64,000 nucleotides of DNA from assembly GCA_903845055.1 (NCBI GenBank), contig CAIMWF010000103.1, positions 1-64,000 of the forward strand, read 5' to 3'. A model generated the notes under the pieces. It was not told the origin of the DNA. It did no database searches and saw only the letters and a list, made by a program, of their open reading frames with translations. The position numbers were made by a program, and so were the translations under genes. Positions 36,382-44,046 of this stretch are shown here, one piece after another (the stretch's first letter is position 1; each line of letters begins with the position of its first letter). This DNA comes from an uncultured Bacteroidales bacterium (GTDB taxonomy: Bacteria; Bacteroidota; Bacteroidia; Bacteroidales; FEN-979).

Positions 36382-37647
36382 TTAAGCGGTGGCAATTATC
36401 CCCGAACATGTTTCCTTTGCTGCGTTGGAAACATTCTTGAAATAATCACCGGGTTGCACCCCGGTTCCACCTGCTGAAAAAGCACAGCGTCCCTCTTTCC
36501 GCATTCCCGGACGATCTGCACGGAGTTGTCGGCCTGTCAGATCTGTAAGAAAAAAAGAAAGTCCGTTACCGGTCATCCCGGTTGAATTTAATGAAGACGG
36601 CAATTGCAAATCCTGCTCTGTTTTGCAGGAGAGAGCCGTTCCGGCAACCTTCTGCAGTTTGAATTTAACCACCCCCGTCGTGCTGCCGCCAAACGCGGTG
36701 AAATAGAATTTATAGGTATCGCCGTTGAGTGCCTTGATGAAGTACACCGTGGAATCAACCACTTTATAAACGAAGTTTGTCATGTCGAAACTCTTCCAGT
36801 TCCAGCCGATCGATGAACGGGTAGAATCCCATGCACCCGGTGTGTAATCGCTGTAAGTGAGGGCAACCGGGTGAAATTTCTTTGTTTTCGCGCTGCTGTT
36901 TACCAGCACGCCGGTAACGAGGTATGGCGTGCCGTCGGGTTGTACGGACATGTACCTTGTAAAGAGGATATCCCAGCTGGCCTTGACCGGCTGCATTACA
37001 ACCGGGGCATTTGTTTCAAGTGAATATCCCGAAAAATCGATATCGGTCAGGGTGCTGATATCCCGTGTAACAATCTGCTCGTTGGATCCATTGATGTTGG
37101 CATACCGGAAGACATAGATATCGAGCGAGGAGAGCTTTTTCACCATCCAGAGTTTTTTGAAACTGCCGTCCCTTAATTTGATAACGAACAGCGAATCGCC
37201 GTTCAGGTCGTGCGTCACACTGTTATAAATGGCCCAGCCATAATCGGGGTGCCCGATCGCATAACGTGAAAAGGCACCATTTTCCCAGTCATTCGGATCG
37301 TTGTACATTGGTTTCCAGGCATGGAGCCCGAGGGTATCCAGCGTAGCCCAGCCGCTCGTATCCGCTTTCGGGTAGGTATACAGCACGACCCCTGCCCCAT
37401 CGTTGATCAGGATTGATGAACTTCTTTTAGCAGTGCGGAAGGCAATGTCCCAGGTGAAATGCGAAGAGGTCTGCACGATGCCATTGGGCATGCTGTAATA
37501 GACTTCATTGGCATATCCGGCCGACATGACAATCGAGTCGGTCTTTACCGTTGCGGGCGGAATGACAGGTGTTGCACTATTTTTCTTGCATGAGGAAACT
37601 CCAAATAAAAGGGAACAAAAAATCATGAGGAACAACAGGTTTTTCAT
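36382..37647 (-). CDS. HmuY-like lipoprotein with T9SS-like C-terminal region
   Basis: A 421-residue lipoprotein with lipobox C20 (FGVSSC). The central part is HmuY-like: FTWDIAFRTAKRSSSILIND, then KASWDILFTRYMSV and TPYLVTGVLVN. The last 75 residues differ from its paralogue at 33150 and contain FLTDLTGRQLRADRPG and GVQPGDYF, which look like a diverged type IX secretion C-terminal domain. A lipoprotein signal together with a T9SS-like tail is unusual. It is the first gene of the operon HmuY-like, TonB receptor, HmuY-like. The small protein gene 37839 precedes it by 191 bases. Confidence 0.8.
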   Translation of the reverse strand: MKNLLFLMIFCSLLFGVSSCKKNSATPVIPPATVKTDSIVMSAGYANEVYYSMPNGIVQTSSHFTWDIAFRTAKRSSSILINDGAGVVLYTYPKADTSGWATLDTLGLHAWKPMYNDPNDWENGAFSRYAIGHPDYGWAIYNSVTHDLNGDSLFVIKLRDGSFKKLWMVKKLSSLDIYVFRYANINGSNEQIVTRDISTLTDIDFSGYSLETNAPVVMQPVKASWDILFTRYMSVQPDGTPYLVTGVLVNSSAKTKKFHPVALTYSDYTPGAWDSTRSSIGWNWKSFDMTNFVYKVVDSTVYFIKALNGDTYKFYFTAFGGSTTGVVKFKLQKVAGTALSCKTEQDLQLPSSLNSTGMTGNGLSFFLTDLTGRQLRADRPGMRKEGRCAFSAGGTGVQPGDYFKNVSNAAKETCSGIIATA

Positions 37648-37751
37648 GGCAGACAGTTTATGGCTTAAAATTGAAAGAAAAATCGGAATATTTGCCGGAT
37701 ATGAGCAGGTTGGGGAAAATCAGCCGGTGGCTGACCTGAGTGATATGCATC

Positions 37752-37809
37752 GGTTGCCTGTGTGATACAGTGACAACCAAACGCGGGTATCGCGCGTGTC
37801 ACAGACACG
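37752..37809 (-). promoter_or_regulatory. Hairpins between small protein gene and HmuY operon
   Basis: GGTTG...CAACC with inner CTGT...ACAG (37752-37778) and the perfect CGTGTC-ACA-GACACG (37795-37809) lie in the gap between 37839 and 37647. They could form an attenuator or leader structure. No T run is evident, so plain termination is less likely. Confidence 0.35.
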
Positions 37810-37838
37810 GCGGACCATTCCTGGCTCAACAGAATTTA

Positions 37839-38207
37839 TTAAACGGCAGGGGGAGCCCGGGGGCCACAGGAACATTTCCAAGCGGCAACGGGTAAATCTT
37901 GAGGAAATGAGAAAACAAGGAGGGTGCAGGTTTCAAACCCTGGCTGAAAAGCGCCGGACGGAAGGAAACCATCGTTCCCTGCAAAATGGTGCTGGGTAAA
38001 CTGGTTGCTGCGTGAAAATTTCGAAAAGGTGAGAGCCTTCGAATATTTTTCAACATCACGCTTGTAACCGATGAAAGTCGGGATGAGCGGTTTTCCCCAT
38101 ATCTTGTACTGGTGAAAATTGATCAGTGATCCTAAACAGATGATAGCCACGGCAATGGCCTGGAAGAGGATGAAAAATATTTTCGTGTTATGGCGCCGCC
38201 TTATCAT
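37839..38207 (-). CDS. Small membrane protein with CSC-RAPP tail
   Basis: A 122-residue protein with a basic N-terminus (MIRRRHNTK), one hydrophobic helix (about 10-28) and an extracytoplasmic part containing QHHFAGNDG and, at the end, AAWKCSCGPRAPPAV. No family is recognised. The ATG at 38207 is chosen because a -7 box (38233-38240) sits just upstream, which would place an upstream ATG at 38228 at or before the transcription start. It heads the HmuY-TonB-HmuY operon, in the same position as the small proteins at 13030 and 30249, all with proline-rich ends. Confidence 0.68.
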   Translation of the reverse strand: MIRRRHNTKIFFILFQAIAVAIICLGSLINFHQYKIWGKPLIPTFIGYKRDVEKYSKALTFSKFSRSNQFTQHHFAGNDGFLPSGAFQPGFETCTLLVFSFPQDLPVAAWKCSCGPRAPPAV

Positions 38208-38232
38208 CGGTTGATAAACTTTTAACAATTGG

Positions 38233-38240
38233 CAAAATTA
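38233..38240 (-). promoter_or_regulatory. Candidate -7 promoter box for the HmuY operon
   Basis: TAATTTTG read on the minus strand, ending 25 bases before the ATG at 38207. It is the main evidence that the small gene is real. Confidence 0.6.
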
Positions 38241-38344
38241 CAAAAAATTTCAATCCGTCACCATGGGACGATAAAAAAATTCATCCGGTTATTAACCAAT
38301 TGTTGATAACCCATGCCATACTGCACGAAAAGCACATTCAATGA

Positions 38345-38362
38345 GACTGTTGCAAAACAGTC
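38345..38362. terminator. Possible terminator hairpin after rpoD
   Basis: GACTGT (38345-38350) pairs with ACAGTC (38357-38362) 5 bases beyond the rpoD stop. There is no T run on the minus strand, so it is a weak candidate. Confidence 0.35.
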
Positions 38363-38366
38363 CCGC

Positions 38367-39230
38367 TCAACCCAGGTACGATTTCAGCAATTTGCTTCGT
38401 GTGCCATGTTTCAGCCGCCTGATGGCCTTTTCCTTGATCTGCCTGACCCTTTCACGGGTGAGTCCGAACATGGAACCGATCTCATCCAGGGTATAGCTGT
38501 GGGCCACCCCGATCCCGTAAAAGAGGTTGATGATCTCCCGTTCCTTGTCGGCCAGCGACGAAAGCGACCGCTGCACCTCCTTTGCAAGTGATTCCCTGAT
38601 CAGGTTTTCATCCGTGCCGGGGGTATCTTCATTGACGAAGATGTCCACCAGCTTGACCTCCTCGTCCTGGTCGATAGGTGCATCCATCGAAACGATGCGG
38701 GTTGCCATGCGCATGGTTTCGGCGACTTTCTGTTCAGGGATCTCAAGTTCCAGTGCCAGTTCGTTTACCGATGGCGGCCGTTCGAACTGCTGTTCCAGTT
38801 TAATGGTAGCTTTCGACATTTTGCTCATCGAACCTACCTGGTTCAGCGGGAGCCTGACAATACGCGACTGTTCGGCCAGCGCCTGGAGGATCGCCTGACG
38901 TATCCACCACACGGCATAGGAGATGAACTTAAAGCCCCTGGTTTCGTCAAACCGGCGCGCCGCCTTGATCAGCCCCACATTTCCCTCGTTGATGAGGTCA
39001 GGGAGGGTCAGCCCCTGGTTCTGGTATTGTTTCGCAACTGAAACCACGAAGCGGAGATTCGCCTTGCAGAGCTTTTCGAGGGCTGCCTGGTCGCCGGTCT
39101 TTATGCGCTGGGCAAGCTGTACCTCTTCATCTGCCGATATCAGCTCCTCCTTTGCAATGTCGGAGAGATAGCGGTCGAGCGAAGCCGTTTCACGGTTTGT
39201 AATTGATTTCGATATTTTTAGTTGTCTCAT
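38367..39230 (-). CDS. rpoD: Primary RNA polymerase sigma factor RpoD
   Basis: A 287-residue sigma-70 group 1 factor lacking the long N-terminal region 1.1, as in Bacteroidota. Region 1.2 is [19 protein letters not shown], region 2 has [20 protein letters not shown] and [15 protein letters not shown], region 3 begins [11 protein letters not shown], and region 4 has the helix-turn-helix [20 protein letters not shown]. Such factors recognise TTTG/TAnnTTTG promoters, which agrees with the -7 boxes found throughout the window. Its ATG overlaps the degQ stop by 4 bases (ATGA), so it is translationally coupled to the protease gene. Confidence 0.96.
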   Translation of the reverse strand: MRQLKISKSITNRETASLDRYLSDIAKEELISADEEVQLAQRIKTGDQAALEKLCKANLRFVVSVAKQYQNQGLTLPDLINEGNVGLIKAARRFDETRGFKFISYAVWWIRQAILQALAEQSRIVRLPLNQVGSMSKMSKATIKLEQQFERPPSVNELALELEIPEQKVAETMRMATRIVSMDAPIDQDEEVKLVDIFVNEDTPGTDENLIRESLAKEVQRSLSSLADKEREIINLFYGIGVAHSYTLDEIGSMFGLTRERVRQIKEKAIRRLKHGTRSKLLKSYLG

Positions 39231-40663
39231 AGTCCGATTCCATAATAAGCCCTCAGGCCATTCGGGTAGATCCCTTCGATCAGGATCCCTCCCTGGTGGT
39301 TCAGGAGTGCCTCTTTTAAGTCTGTGGTCGTGCGCATGGGTTTGCGGTCAACCGATAACACAATAAACCCCTCACCGATCCCCGCACTTTTCAGTTTCCC
39401 GTTTTGAAGGGTTGTAATTTTAAAGCCGTAATCAATCTGAAATTTTCTTTTTTCATTCACAGTCAACGGCGTGAATGCTGCCCCGTGGATGAGGAGTTTA
39501 TTCTCCTTCACCCCGGCCGCCTGCGATTCCTCGCTCTGCATGGTCAGCGCGAGGTCGTATTCCTTTCCTTCGCGCATCACCGCGATCGATATCTTGTCGC
39601 CCGGGCTTTTCTGTGCAATGGCCTCCATCAGTTCGGCCTTGCCGTTCACCGGGTTGTTTTCGATCCTGATGATCACATCCCCTTTCTGAATTCCTGCCGC
39701 CGCCGCCGGTCCGTTTTCAACCACATCCTCAACGTACACGCCGCGGAGATCGGTGAAACCCTTCTCCTTGGCAAACTGGTCGTTGATTTCGCTATAGTAA
39801 ACGCCCAGGTAGGCGCGCTGGATCTTGCCGAATTTTGTAAAATCATCCACCACCTTGCGAACGATGTTTACCGGGATCGCAAAGGAATACCCGGTATAAT
39901 ATCCTGTTCCGGAAGCGATGGCCGCGTTGATCCCGATCAGCTCCCCACGCGTATTCACGAGGGCACCGCCGCTGTTGCCGGGGTTGATGGCCGCATCGGT
40001 CTGGATAAACGATTCGATGGCACCCTGGGAACCCAGGATGTTGATGTTCCGTGCCTTTGCACTGACGATCCCGGCCGTGACCGTCGAGGTCAGGTTGAAG
40101 GGATTTCCAACCGCCAGCACCCACTCCCCGATCTTCACCTCGTCGGAATTGCCCCATGTCAGGAACGGAAGTCCCTTTTCATCTATTTTAATTACCGCCA
40201 GGTCGGTACTCGGGTCGGTGCCGACAATGGTCGCTTTATATTCCCGCTTGTCATTCAGGGTTACCAGGATGTTGGTTGCCTCCTGGACGACATGGTTGTT
40301 GGTTACGATATATCCTTCAGGCGAAACGATCACCCCCGAGCCCATCGCACTGTATGGCGATACATATTCCCGGGGCTGGGGGCGCCCGCCGAAATTGAAA
40401 AATTCGAAAAAATCATCATACACGAGGCTCTTCTTCTGGAATTCAGATTTGATATGAACCACGGCGTGAACCGAAATGGCAGCAGCCGCCTCGAAATCGG
40501 GCTGGTTGAAGGCTGCACTCGGGTTGTAACTGACCTGCCTGACCGGGATACCCTCGGGCCGTGAACTGAAATATGGCTGTTTCTTTTCGAAGGCTTTGTA
40601 TAATCCAAGAGAAACAAGCCCTCCCAACAATGCGATTAAAAAAATGCCGGCAATCCTTTTCAT
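39227..40663 (-). CDS. degQ: Periplasmic serine protease DegQ (HtrA family)
   Basis: A 478-residue envelope protease-chaperone. An N-terminal signal-anchor (about 4-21) is followed by the trypsin-like domain with the triad H124 (TNNHVVQ), D154 (STDLAVIKI) and S231 (NPGNSGGAL). The first PDZ domain covers about 275-375, and a second, degenerate PDZ covers about 385-475. Length and layout fit Do/DegQ of Bacteroidota. It is the upstream partner of rpoD in a coupled pair. No clear -7 box was found upstream in the AT-rich 238-base gap to the divergent gene at 40902. Confidence 0.95.
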   Translation of the reverse strand: MKRIAGIFLIALLGGLVSLGLYKAFEKKQPYFSSRPEGIPVRQVSYNPSAAFNQPDFEAAAAISVHAVVHIKSEFQKKSLVYDDFFEFFNFGGRPQPREYVSPYSAMGSGVIVSPEGYIVTNNHVVQEATNILVTLNDKREYKATIVGTDPSTDLAVIKIDEKGLPFLTWGNSDEVKIGEWVLAVGNPFNLTSTVTAGIVSAKARNINILGSQGAIESFIQTDAAINPGNSGGALVNTRGELIGINAAIASGTGYYTGYSFAIPVNIVRKVVDDFTKFGKIQRAYLGVYYSEINDQFAKEKGFTDLRGVYVEDVVENGPAAAAGIQKGDVIIRIENNPVNGKAELMEAIAQKSPGDKISIAVMREGKEYDLALTMQSEESQAAGVKENKLLIHGAAFTPLTVNEKRKFQIDYGFKITTLQNGKLKSAGIGEGFIVLSVDRKPMRTTTDLKEALLNHQGGILIEGIYPNGLRAYYGIGL

Positions 40664-40901
40664 AGTGTCCTGTTTTGATTCTAACCTGGTTTGTTTTATT
40701 TTACCGGATCAGCTCCGTATTGATTACAACACTCAAACGACGTTACATTTTCGATATTTTTCCTCCTGCTGTTAAAATCTGTTAATCTCCTGTTAAAAAA
40801 AAGTTAAAAAGATTTCTGTTTTTGCATATCACCTTTCAGGGTCGAACCCGATTAACAGACAAAGGATTTATCAAAAAGTTGTAACAAAAAAATAAAAATT
40901 T

Positions 40902-42140
40902 ATGAGAACGTTCCTGTTGATCATCTGTAGTTCTTTTTCGCTGACAACGCCTGTTAACAGCGTTGTCATTTCTGATTTATCTTATTGTATTCCAGGCACA
41001 ATAACGACCATTCAAACCGGTCCCGCAAAGTTTCCGCCGGGGCTTCCACAGCCTTTTCCTCCTGACGCGCCGTATCGGGATGCAAAGAACATACACGACA
41101 AATACACCGCCGGAGGCGCAGATGTTTACATAAGCGAAAATCGTGCCAATTTAGATTCAATAAAAATAAAAAGTCAAATTGTCAGCGCCGTTTTCTGGAA
41201 TGTCGAAAATCTTTATGACCCTTATGACGATACGACAAAGCTGGATGATGAGTTCACTTCAGCGGGAACCCGGCACTGGAATTACACCAGGTTCAGGCTT
41301 AAGCTGAACCATGTGGCGAAGACGCTGCTGGCGGCCGGCCGGTGGGATCCGCCTGCAATTGCCGGACTGTGTGAAGTGGAAAACAGGTATGTGCTGAACA
41401 AGCTGATCTATGAAACGCCGCTCAAACCGTGGAAGTACAAATTCATTCATTACGAATCGTCCGACCGGCGGGGCGTCGATGTGGCCATGCTCTACCGTCC
41501 CTCGGTTCTGAAGGTGCTGTCGAGCCGCCGGGTACCGATCCGGTTCCCCTTCGACACCCTATCCATGACCCGAGATATCCTGATGGTGCAGGGAATCCTG
41601 TTCGGCTGCGACACCCTCACCCTGTTTGTCAACCATTGGCCATCACGGCGCGGAGGATACCTGGGATCGCAGCCACGCAGGAATTTTGTGGCCACTGTAT
41701 TGCTCCGGCAGGTTGACTCGATCAGACAGGCCAATCCACGCGCAAACATCCTCATCATGGGCGATTTCAATGACGAGCCCACCAGCGAAAGCCTGGTCAG
41801 TGTTCTGGGTGCAAAAACGGATACCATTCCATTCGTTGAAACTTCACTATTCAACCTCATGGGTATCCGGAACCGGAACAAGACGGAGGGGACGCTTAAA
41901 TACCGAGACCAATGGAGCACCTTCGACCAGTTCATCGTGTCGGGACCCATGCTGAAGGGCTTGTCTGGTCTCCGAACCGGCATCCATGCCAGGGCCTTCC
42001 GCGCCCCGTTCCTGCTGGAAGAGGACAACACCTACTTTGGTGAAAAACTTAACAGAACCTACGTCGGCCCCAGGTATCACGGGGGTTTCAGCGATCATTT
42101 GCCGGTTATCGCGGAGATCAGGCAAACCATAAGACAGTGA
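40902..42140 (+). CDS. Secreted endonuclease/exonuclease/phosphatase-family protein
   Basis: A 412-residue protein with an N-terminal signal sequence (MRTFLLIICSSFSLTTPVNS). After an unusual proline-rich and low-complexity stretch (about 30-85), the EEP domain starts at about residue 92. Its metal and catalytic motifs are FWNVENLYD, LCEVENRYVL (Glu ligand), SSDRRGVDVAMLYR, FVNHWPSRRGG, IMGDFNDEP and the final GFSDHLPVIAEI. The family includes DNases, phosphodiesterases and sphingomyelinases; substrate is not predictable. Its stop is followed at once by tandem repeats, and it is convergent with the AmmeMemoRadiSam radical SAM gene across a 759-base gap. Confidence 0.85.
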   Translation: MRTFLLIICSSFSLTTPVNSVVISDLSYCIPGTITTIQTGPAKFPPGLPQPFPPDAPYRDAKNIHDKYTAGGADVYISENRANLDSIKIKSQIVSAVFWNVENLYDPYDDTTKLDDEFTSAGTRHWNYTRFRLKLNHVAKTLLAAGRWDPPAIAGLCEVENRYVLNKLIYETPLKPWKYKFIHYESSDRRGVDVAMLYRPSVLKVLSSRRVPIRFPFDTLSMTRDILMVQGILFGCDTLTLFVNHWPSRRGGYLGSQPRRNFVATVLLRQVDSIRQANPRANILIMGDFNDEPTSESLVSVLGAKTDTIPFVETSLFNLMGIRNRNKTEGTLKYRDQWSTFDQFIVSGPMLKGLSGLRTGIHARAFRAPFLLEEDNTYFGEKLNRTYVGPRYHGGFSDHLPVIAEIRQTIRQ

Positions 42141-42206
42141 CGAATGACGAGTGACGAGTGATGAGGTAGCGAGGTAGCGAGATAGCGAAATGTCGAAATG
42201 GCGAAG
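42141..42206 (+). repeat. GACGAGTG units followed by GTAGCGAG units
   Basis: Directly after the stop of the EEP gene come units of AATGACG/AGTGACG (to about 42163), then GAGGTAGC and GAAATGTC/GGCGAAG units to 42206. The second half matches the arrays at 6351 and 33075. The first half is an inverted copy of the array at 42876-42908. Confidence 0.85.
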
Positions 42207-42271
42207 CAATCACGAACACCCGAAATAAATAAAAATGATTGTGAGTAATTTACGAAAACGCAGATCAAACT

Positions 42272-42308
42272 CTATGGTCCTCCGTGACAACTCTGTGGAT
42301 CTCCGTGT
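42272..42308. repeat. Degenerate repeat with (CT/GT)GG(T/A)(T)CTCCGTG units
   Basis: Two or three imperfect units, GGTCCTCCGTG and GTGGATCTCCGTG, lie in tandem. The pattern is like the short intergenic repeats common in environmental Bacteroidota genomes. Confidence 0.5.
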
Positions 42309-42557
42309 ACAAAACATTGGCTGGCAATGGCCAACCCTGGAGTCGCATAAATCATTATTCAGATAGCGTGATCGTAATTGGAAAGAAAAATTTGGGCTTT
42401 ATCGTAACCAATCCGGACAGTTTTATTATCTTTGGGATTGAATTTCACATAGGCAGCCGGGCGGCTGTTTCCGTGCAATGGTTCTTTACCCTCCCGGGAC
42501 ACGGGTGTTTTCAAACCCACCGACACACCCCGAACCCATTCAATTAACCGGTCCTAT

Positions 42558-42600
42558 TTCTAAGTCTCCCCTAAGACCTCCCTAAGTCTTCTCTAAGTGT
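42558..42600. repeat. CTAAGTCT/CTAAGACC tandem repeat
   Basis: Four imperfect units of about 11 bases, each beginning with CTAAG followed by a pyrimidine-rich stretch. Confidence 0.65.
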
Positions 42601-42676
42601 CGTTTCATATTCGTACCGGTATTGTCTTGCCTTCATGATGAATTCATGTGCTTTCCTTTCATCCGGATGCACTTCC

Positions 42677-42724
42677 GTTCGACATTCGATATTCGACATT
42701 CGACATTCGATATCCGATATTTGA
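42677..42724. repeat. TTCGACA/TTCGATA heptamer tandem repeat
   Basis: Six or so units of ATTCGAC or ATTCGAT run from 42677 to 42724 with a decaying last unit (ATCCGATATTTGA). Confidence 0.8.
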
Positions 42725-42745
42725 ATCAATACCGTCTTATATTTT

Positions 42746-42790
42746 CTTTGCGTCCTTCGCGTAATTCCTTTGCGCCCTTCGTGGTTAAAG
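42746..42790. repeat. CTTTGCGTCCTTCG / CTTTGCGCCCTTCG repeat
   Basis: Two imperfect copies of about 23 bases, CTTTGCG(T/C)CCTTCG followed by CGTAATTC or TGGTTAAAG. Confidence 0.65.
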
Positions 42791-42875
42791 TTCCCAGGTT
42801 TCCTGGCAACCACAAAAACAAGCAAAAATGACTCTTTCAAAAAAATTGAAACTGCCTCTCCAGTTTAATCTTTAT

Positions 42876-42908
42876 TAGTCACTCGTCACTCGTCATTTGT
42901 CATTCATT
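42876..42908 (-). repeat. GAGTGAC units at the radical SAM 3' end
   Basis: On the minus strand the stop codon TGA (42902-42900) lies in GAATGA-type units followed by AATGACGAGTGACGAGTGAC. This is the same repeat, in the same orientation relative to its own gene, as after the convergent EEP gene at 42141. Confidence 0.85.
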
Positions 42909-43928
42909 CCATCTTCCCTCAATCGCCGTACCGCATTCCGGGCATCTCCACCGGCAGATCCGGTTTCCCATGACAATAAAGCCGGAACGCCTGACAAGTA
43001 AGGCATTGCAGCCGGGGCAAATGGTATTTTCCGAATCCGCCCCCGGAACATTGCCAAGGTAAACAAAGCGGATTCCCTCCTTCAATGCGATCTCCCGGGC
43101 CTTCACCAGCGATGACAGCGGCGTGGCCGGTACACCACCCATTTTATACATGGGGTGGAACCTGCTGAAATGCAAGGGTGTCCCTGAAAATCCATGGGTG
43201 GCAAGCCATCCGCACATGCGGGCGATCATCTCAGGGCGGTCGGTGATACCGGGGATCAGCAGGTTGGTGATCTCAAGCCAGACTCCCTCCTCTTTCAATA
43301 CCTCCAGGGTGCGCAACACCGGTTGCAGGCTTCCGCCAAACAATGTTTTGTAGGTTTCCTCCGAAAACGCCTTCAGGTCGATGTTGGCGGCATCGGTAAC
43401 TTTCGCCAGTTCTTGCAAAGGCTGTTCCTCCAGGTAGCCGTTTGATATGAGCAGGTTCTTCAGCCCGGCAGCCCTTGCCAATTTGGCGGTTTCCAGGGCA
43501 TATTCGAAAAAAACGGTGGGTTCGGTATAGGTAAAGGCAACGGATTGGCATCCTTCCCTTGCTGCTGACGCAACAACCTGTGCGGGGAACAGTTCCAGGT
43601 GCGGAATGCTGTCGGGACTTTTCTGCGAGATTTCCCAGTTCTGGCAGTTCCTGCAGCGCAGGTTGCACCCGGCCGTTGCGATCGAGAAACAGGAAGAACC
43701 CGGGAGGAAATGAAACAGCGGTTTCTTTTCAACGGGGTCGATGTGCGCTGAACACGGGTTGCCATAGGCGATGGTATAAAGTTTCCCGCCTGAGGCGAAA
43801 TGGGTGTGACAGATGCCTGTCATCCCTTCGCGAAGCGTGCAATGGTGCGGACAGAGTTCACAACGGACATGGTCCCCTGCAACCGTGTACCAGGCCGATT
43901 CGCGCGTATATTTTCCCGAAATATCCAT
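42900..43928 (-). CDS. AmmeMemoRadiSam system radical SAM enzyme
   Basis: A 342-residue radical SAM protein of the PflA-like group in the AmmeMemoRadiSam system. The cluster motif is CNLRCRNCQNW (C88, C92, C95). An N-terminal cysteine set (CELCPHHCTLREG...GIC: C23, C26, C30, C40) and a C-terminal zinc-ribbon-like set (CPGC and CPEC) flank the barrel and may hold additional metal. The reaction is unknown. Co-occurrence with MEMO and AMMECR1 proteins, encoded 118 bases away on the other strand, defines the system. The start at 43928 is preferred over a frame start at 44000 because the -7 box (TAACTTTG, 43998-44005, minus strand) overlaps the latter. Confidence 0.9.
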   Translation of the reverse strand: MDISGKYTRESAWYTVAGDHVRCELCPHHCTLREGMTGICHTHFASGGKLYTIAYGNPCSAHIDPVEKKPLFHFLPGSSCFSIATAGCNLRCRNCQNWEISQKSPDSIPHLELFPAQVVASAAREGCQSVAFTYTEPTVFFEYALETAKLARAAGLKNLLISNGYLEEQPLQELAKVTDAANIDLKAFSEETYKTLFGGSLQPVLRTLEVLKEEGVWLEITNLLIPGITDRPEMIARMCGWLATHGFSGTPLHFSRFHPMYKMGGVPATPLSSLVKAREIALKEGIRFVYLGNVPGADSENTICPGCNALLVRRSGFIVMGNRICRWRCPECGTAIEGRWNE

Positions 43929-43975
43929 TGCTCGACTTTGCCGGGCAGCCGATTGATTTTTCGGCCTGCCTTTCG

Positions 43976-44005
43976 TACCTTTACATTGAATTTCATTCAA
44001 AGTTA
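43976..44005. promoter_or_regulatory. Divergent promoter pair with central palindrome
   Basis: TACCTTTA (43976-43983, plus, one mismatch) faces TAACTTTG (43998-44005, read on minus). Between them lies the perfect inverted repeat TTGAAT-TTC-ATTCAA (43986-44000), a candidate operator placed to control both AmmeMemoRadiSam transcripts at once. Confidence 0.5.
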
Positions 44006-44046
44006 CGACGAATCATCTCACAGAACAAAAGCGGGGACAGCGATTG

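Larger units (their letters stand above)
42141..42899. other. Repeat-rich intergenic region without a gene
   Basis: No coding sequence is supported. The stretch between two convergent genes is built of degenerate short repeats of at least five kinds, listed separately, with unique AT-rich sequence between. The open frames here (for example 42284-42547 plus and 42571-42840 minus) run through the repeats, have no start signals and encode low-complexity peptides. Confidence 0.8.

Noticed and set aside
39404-40564. 386-residue open frame on the plus strand
   Set aside because: Antisense to degQ, which has clear protease motifs; the antisense frame has no recognisable family.
42677-42724. Possible CRISPR array (TTCGACA repeats)
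   Set aside because: Units are 7 bases, contiguous and without spacers; no cas genes anywhere in the window.
42284-42840. Two short open frames in the EEP to radical SAM gap
   Set aside because: They cross the tandem repeats, give low-complexity peptides and lack start signals.
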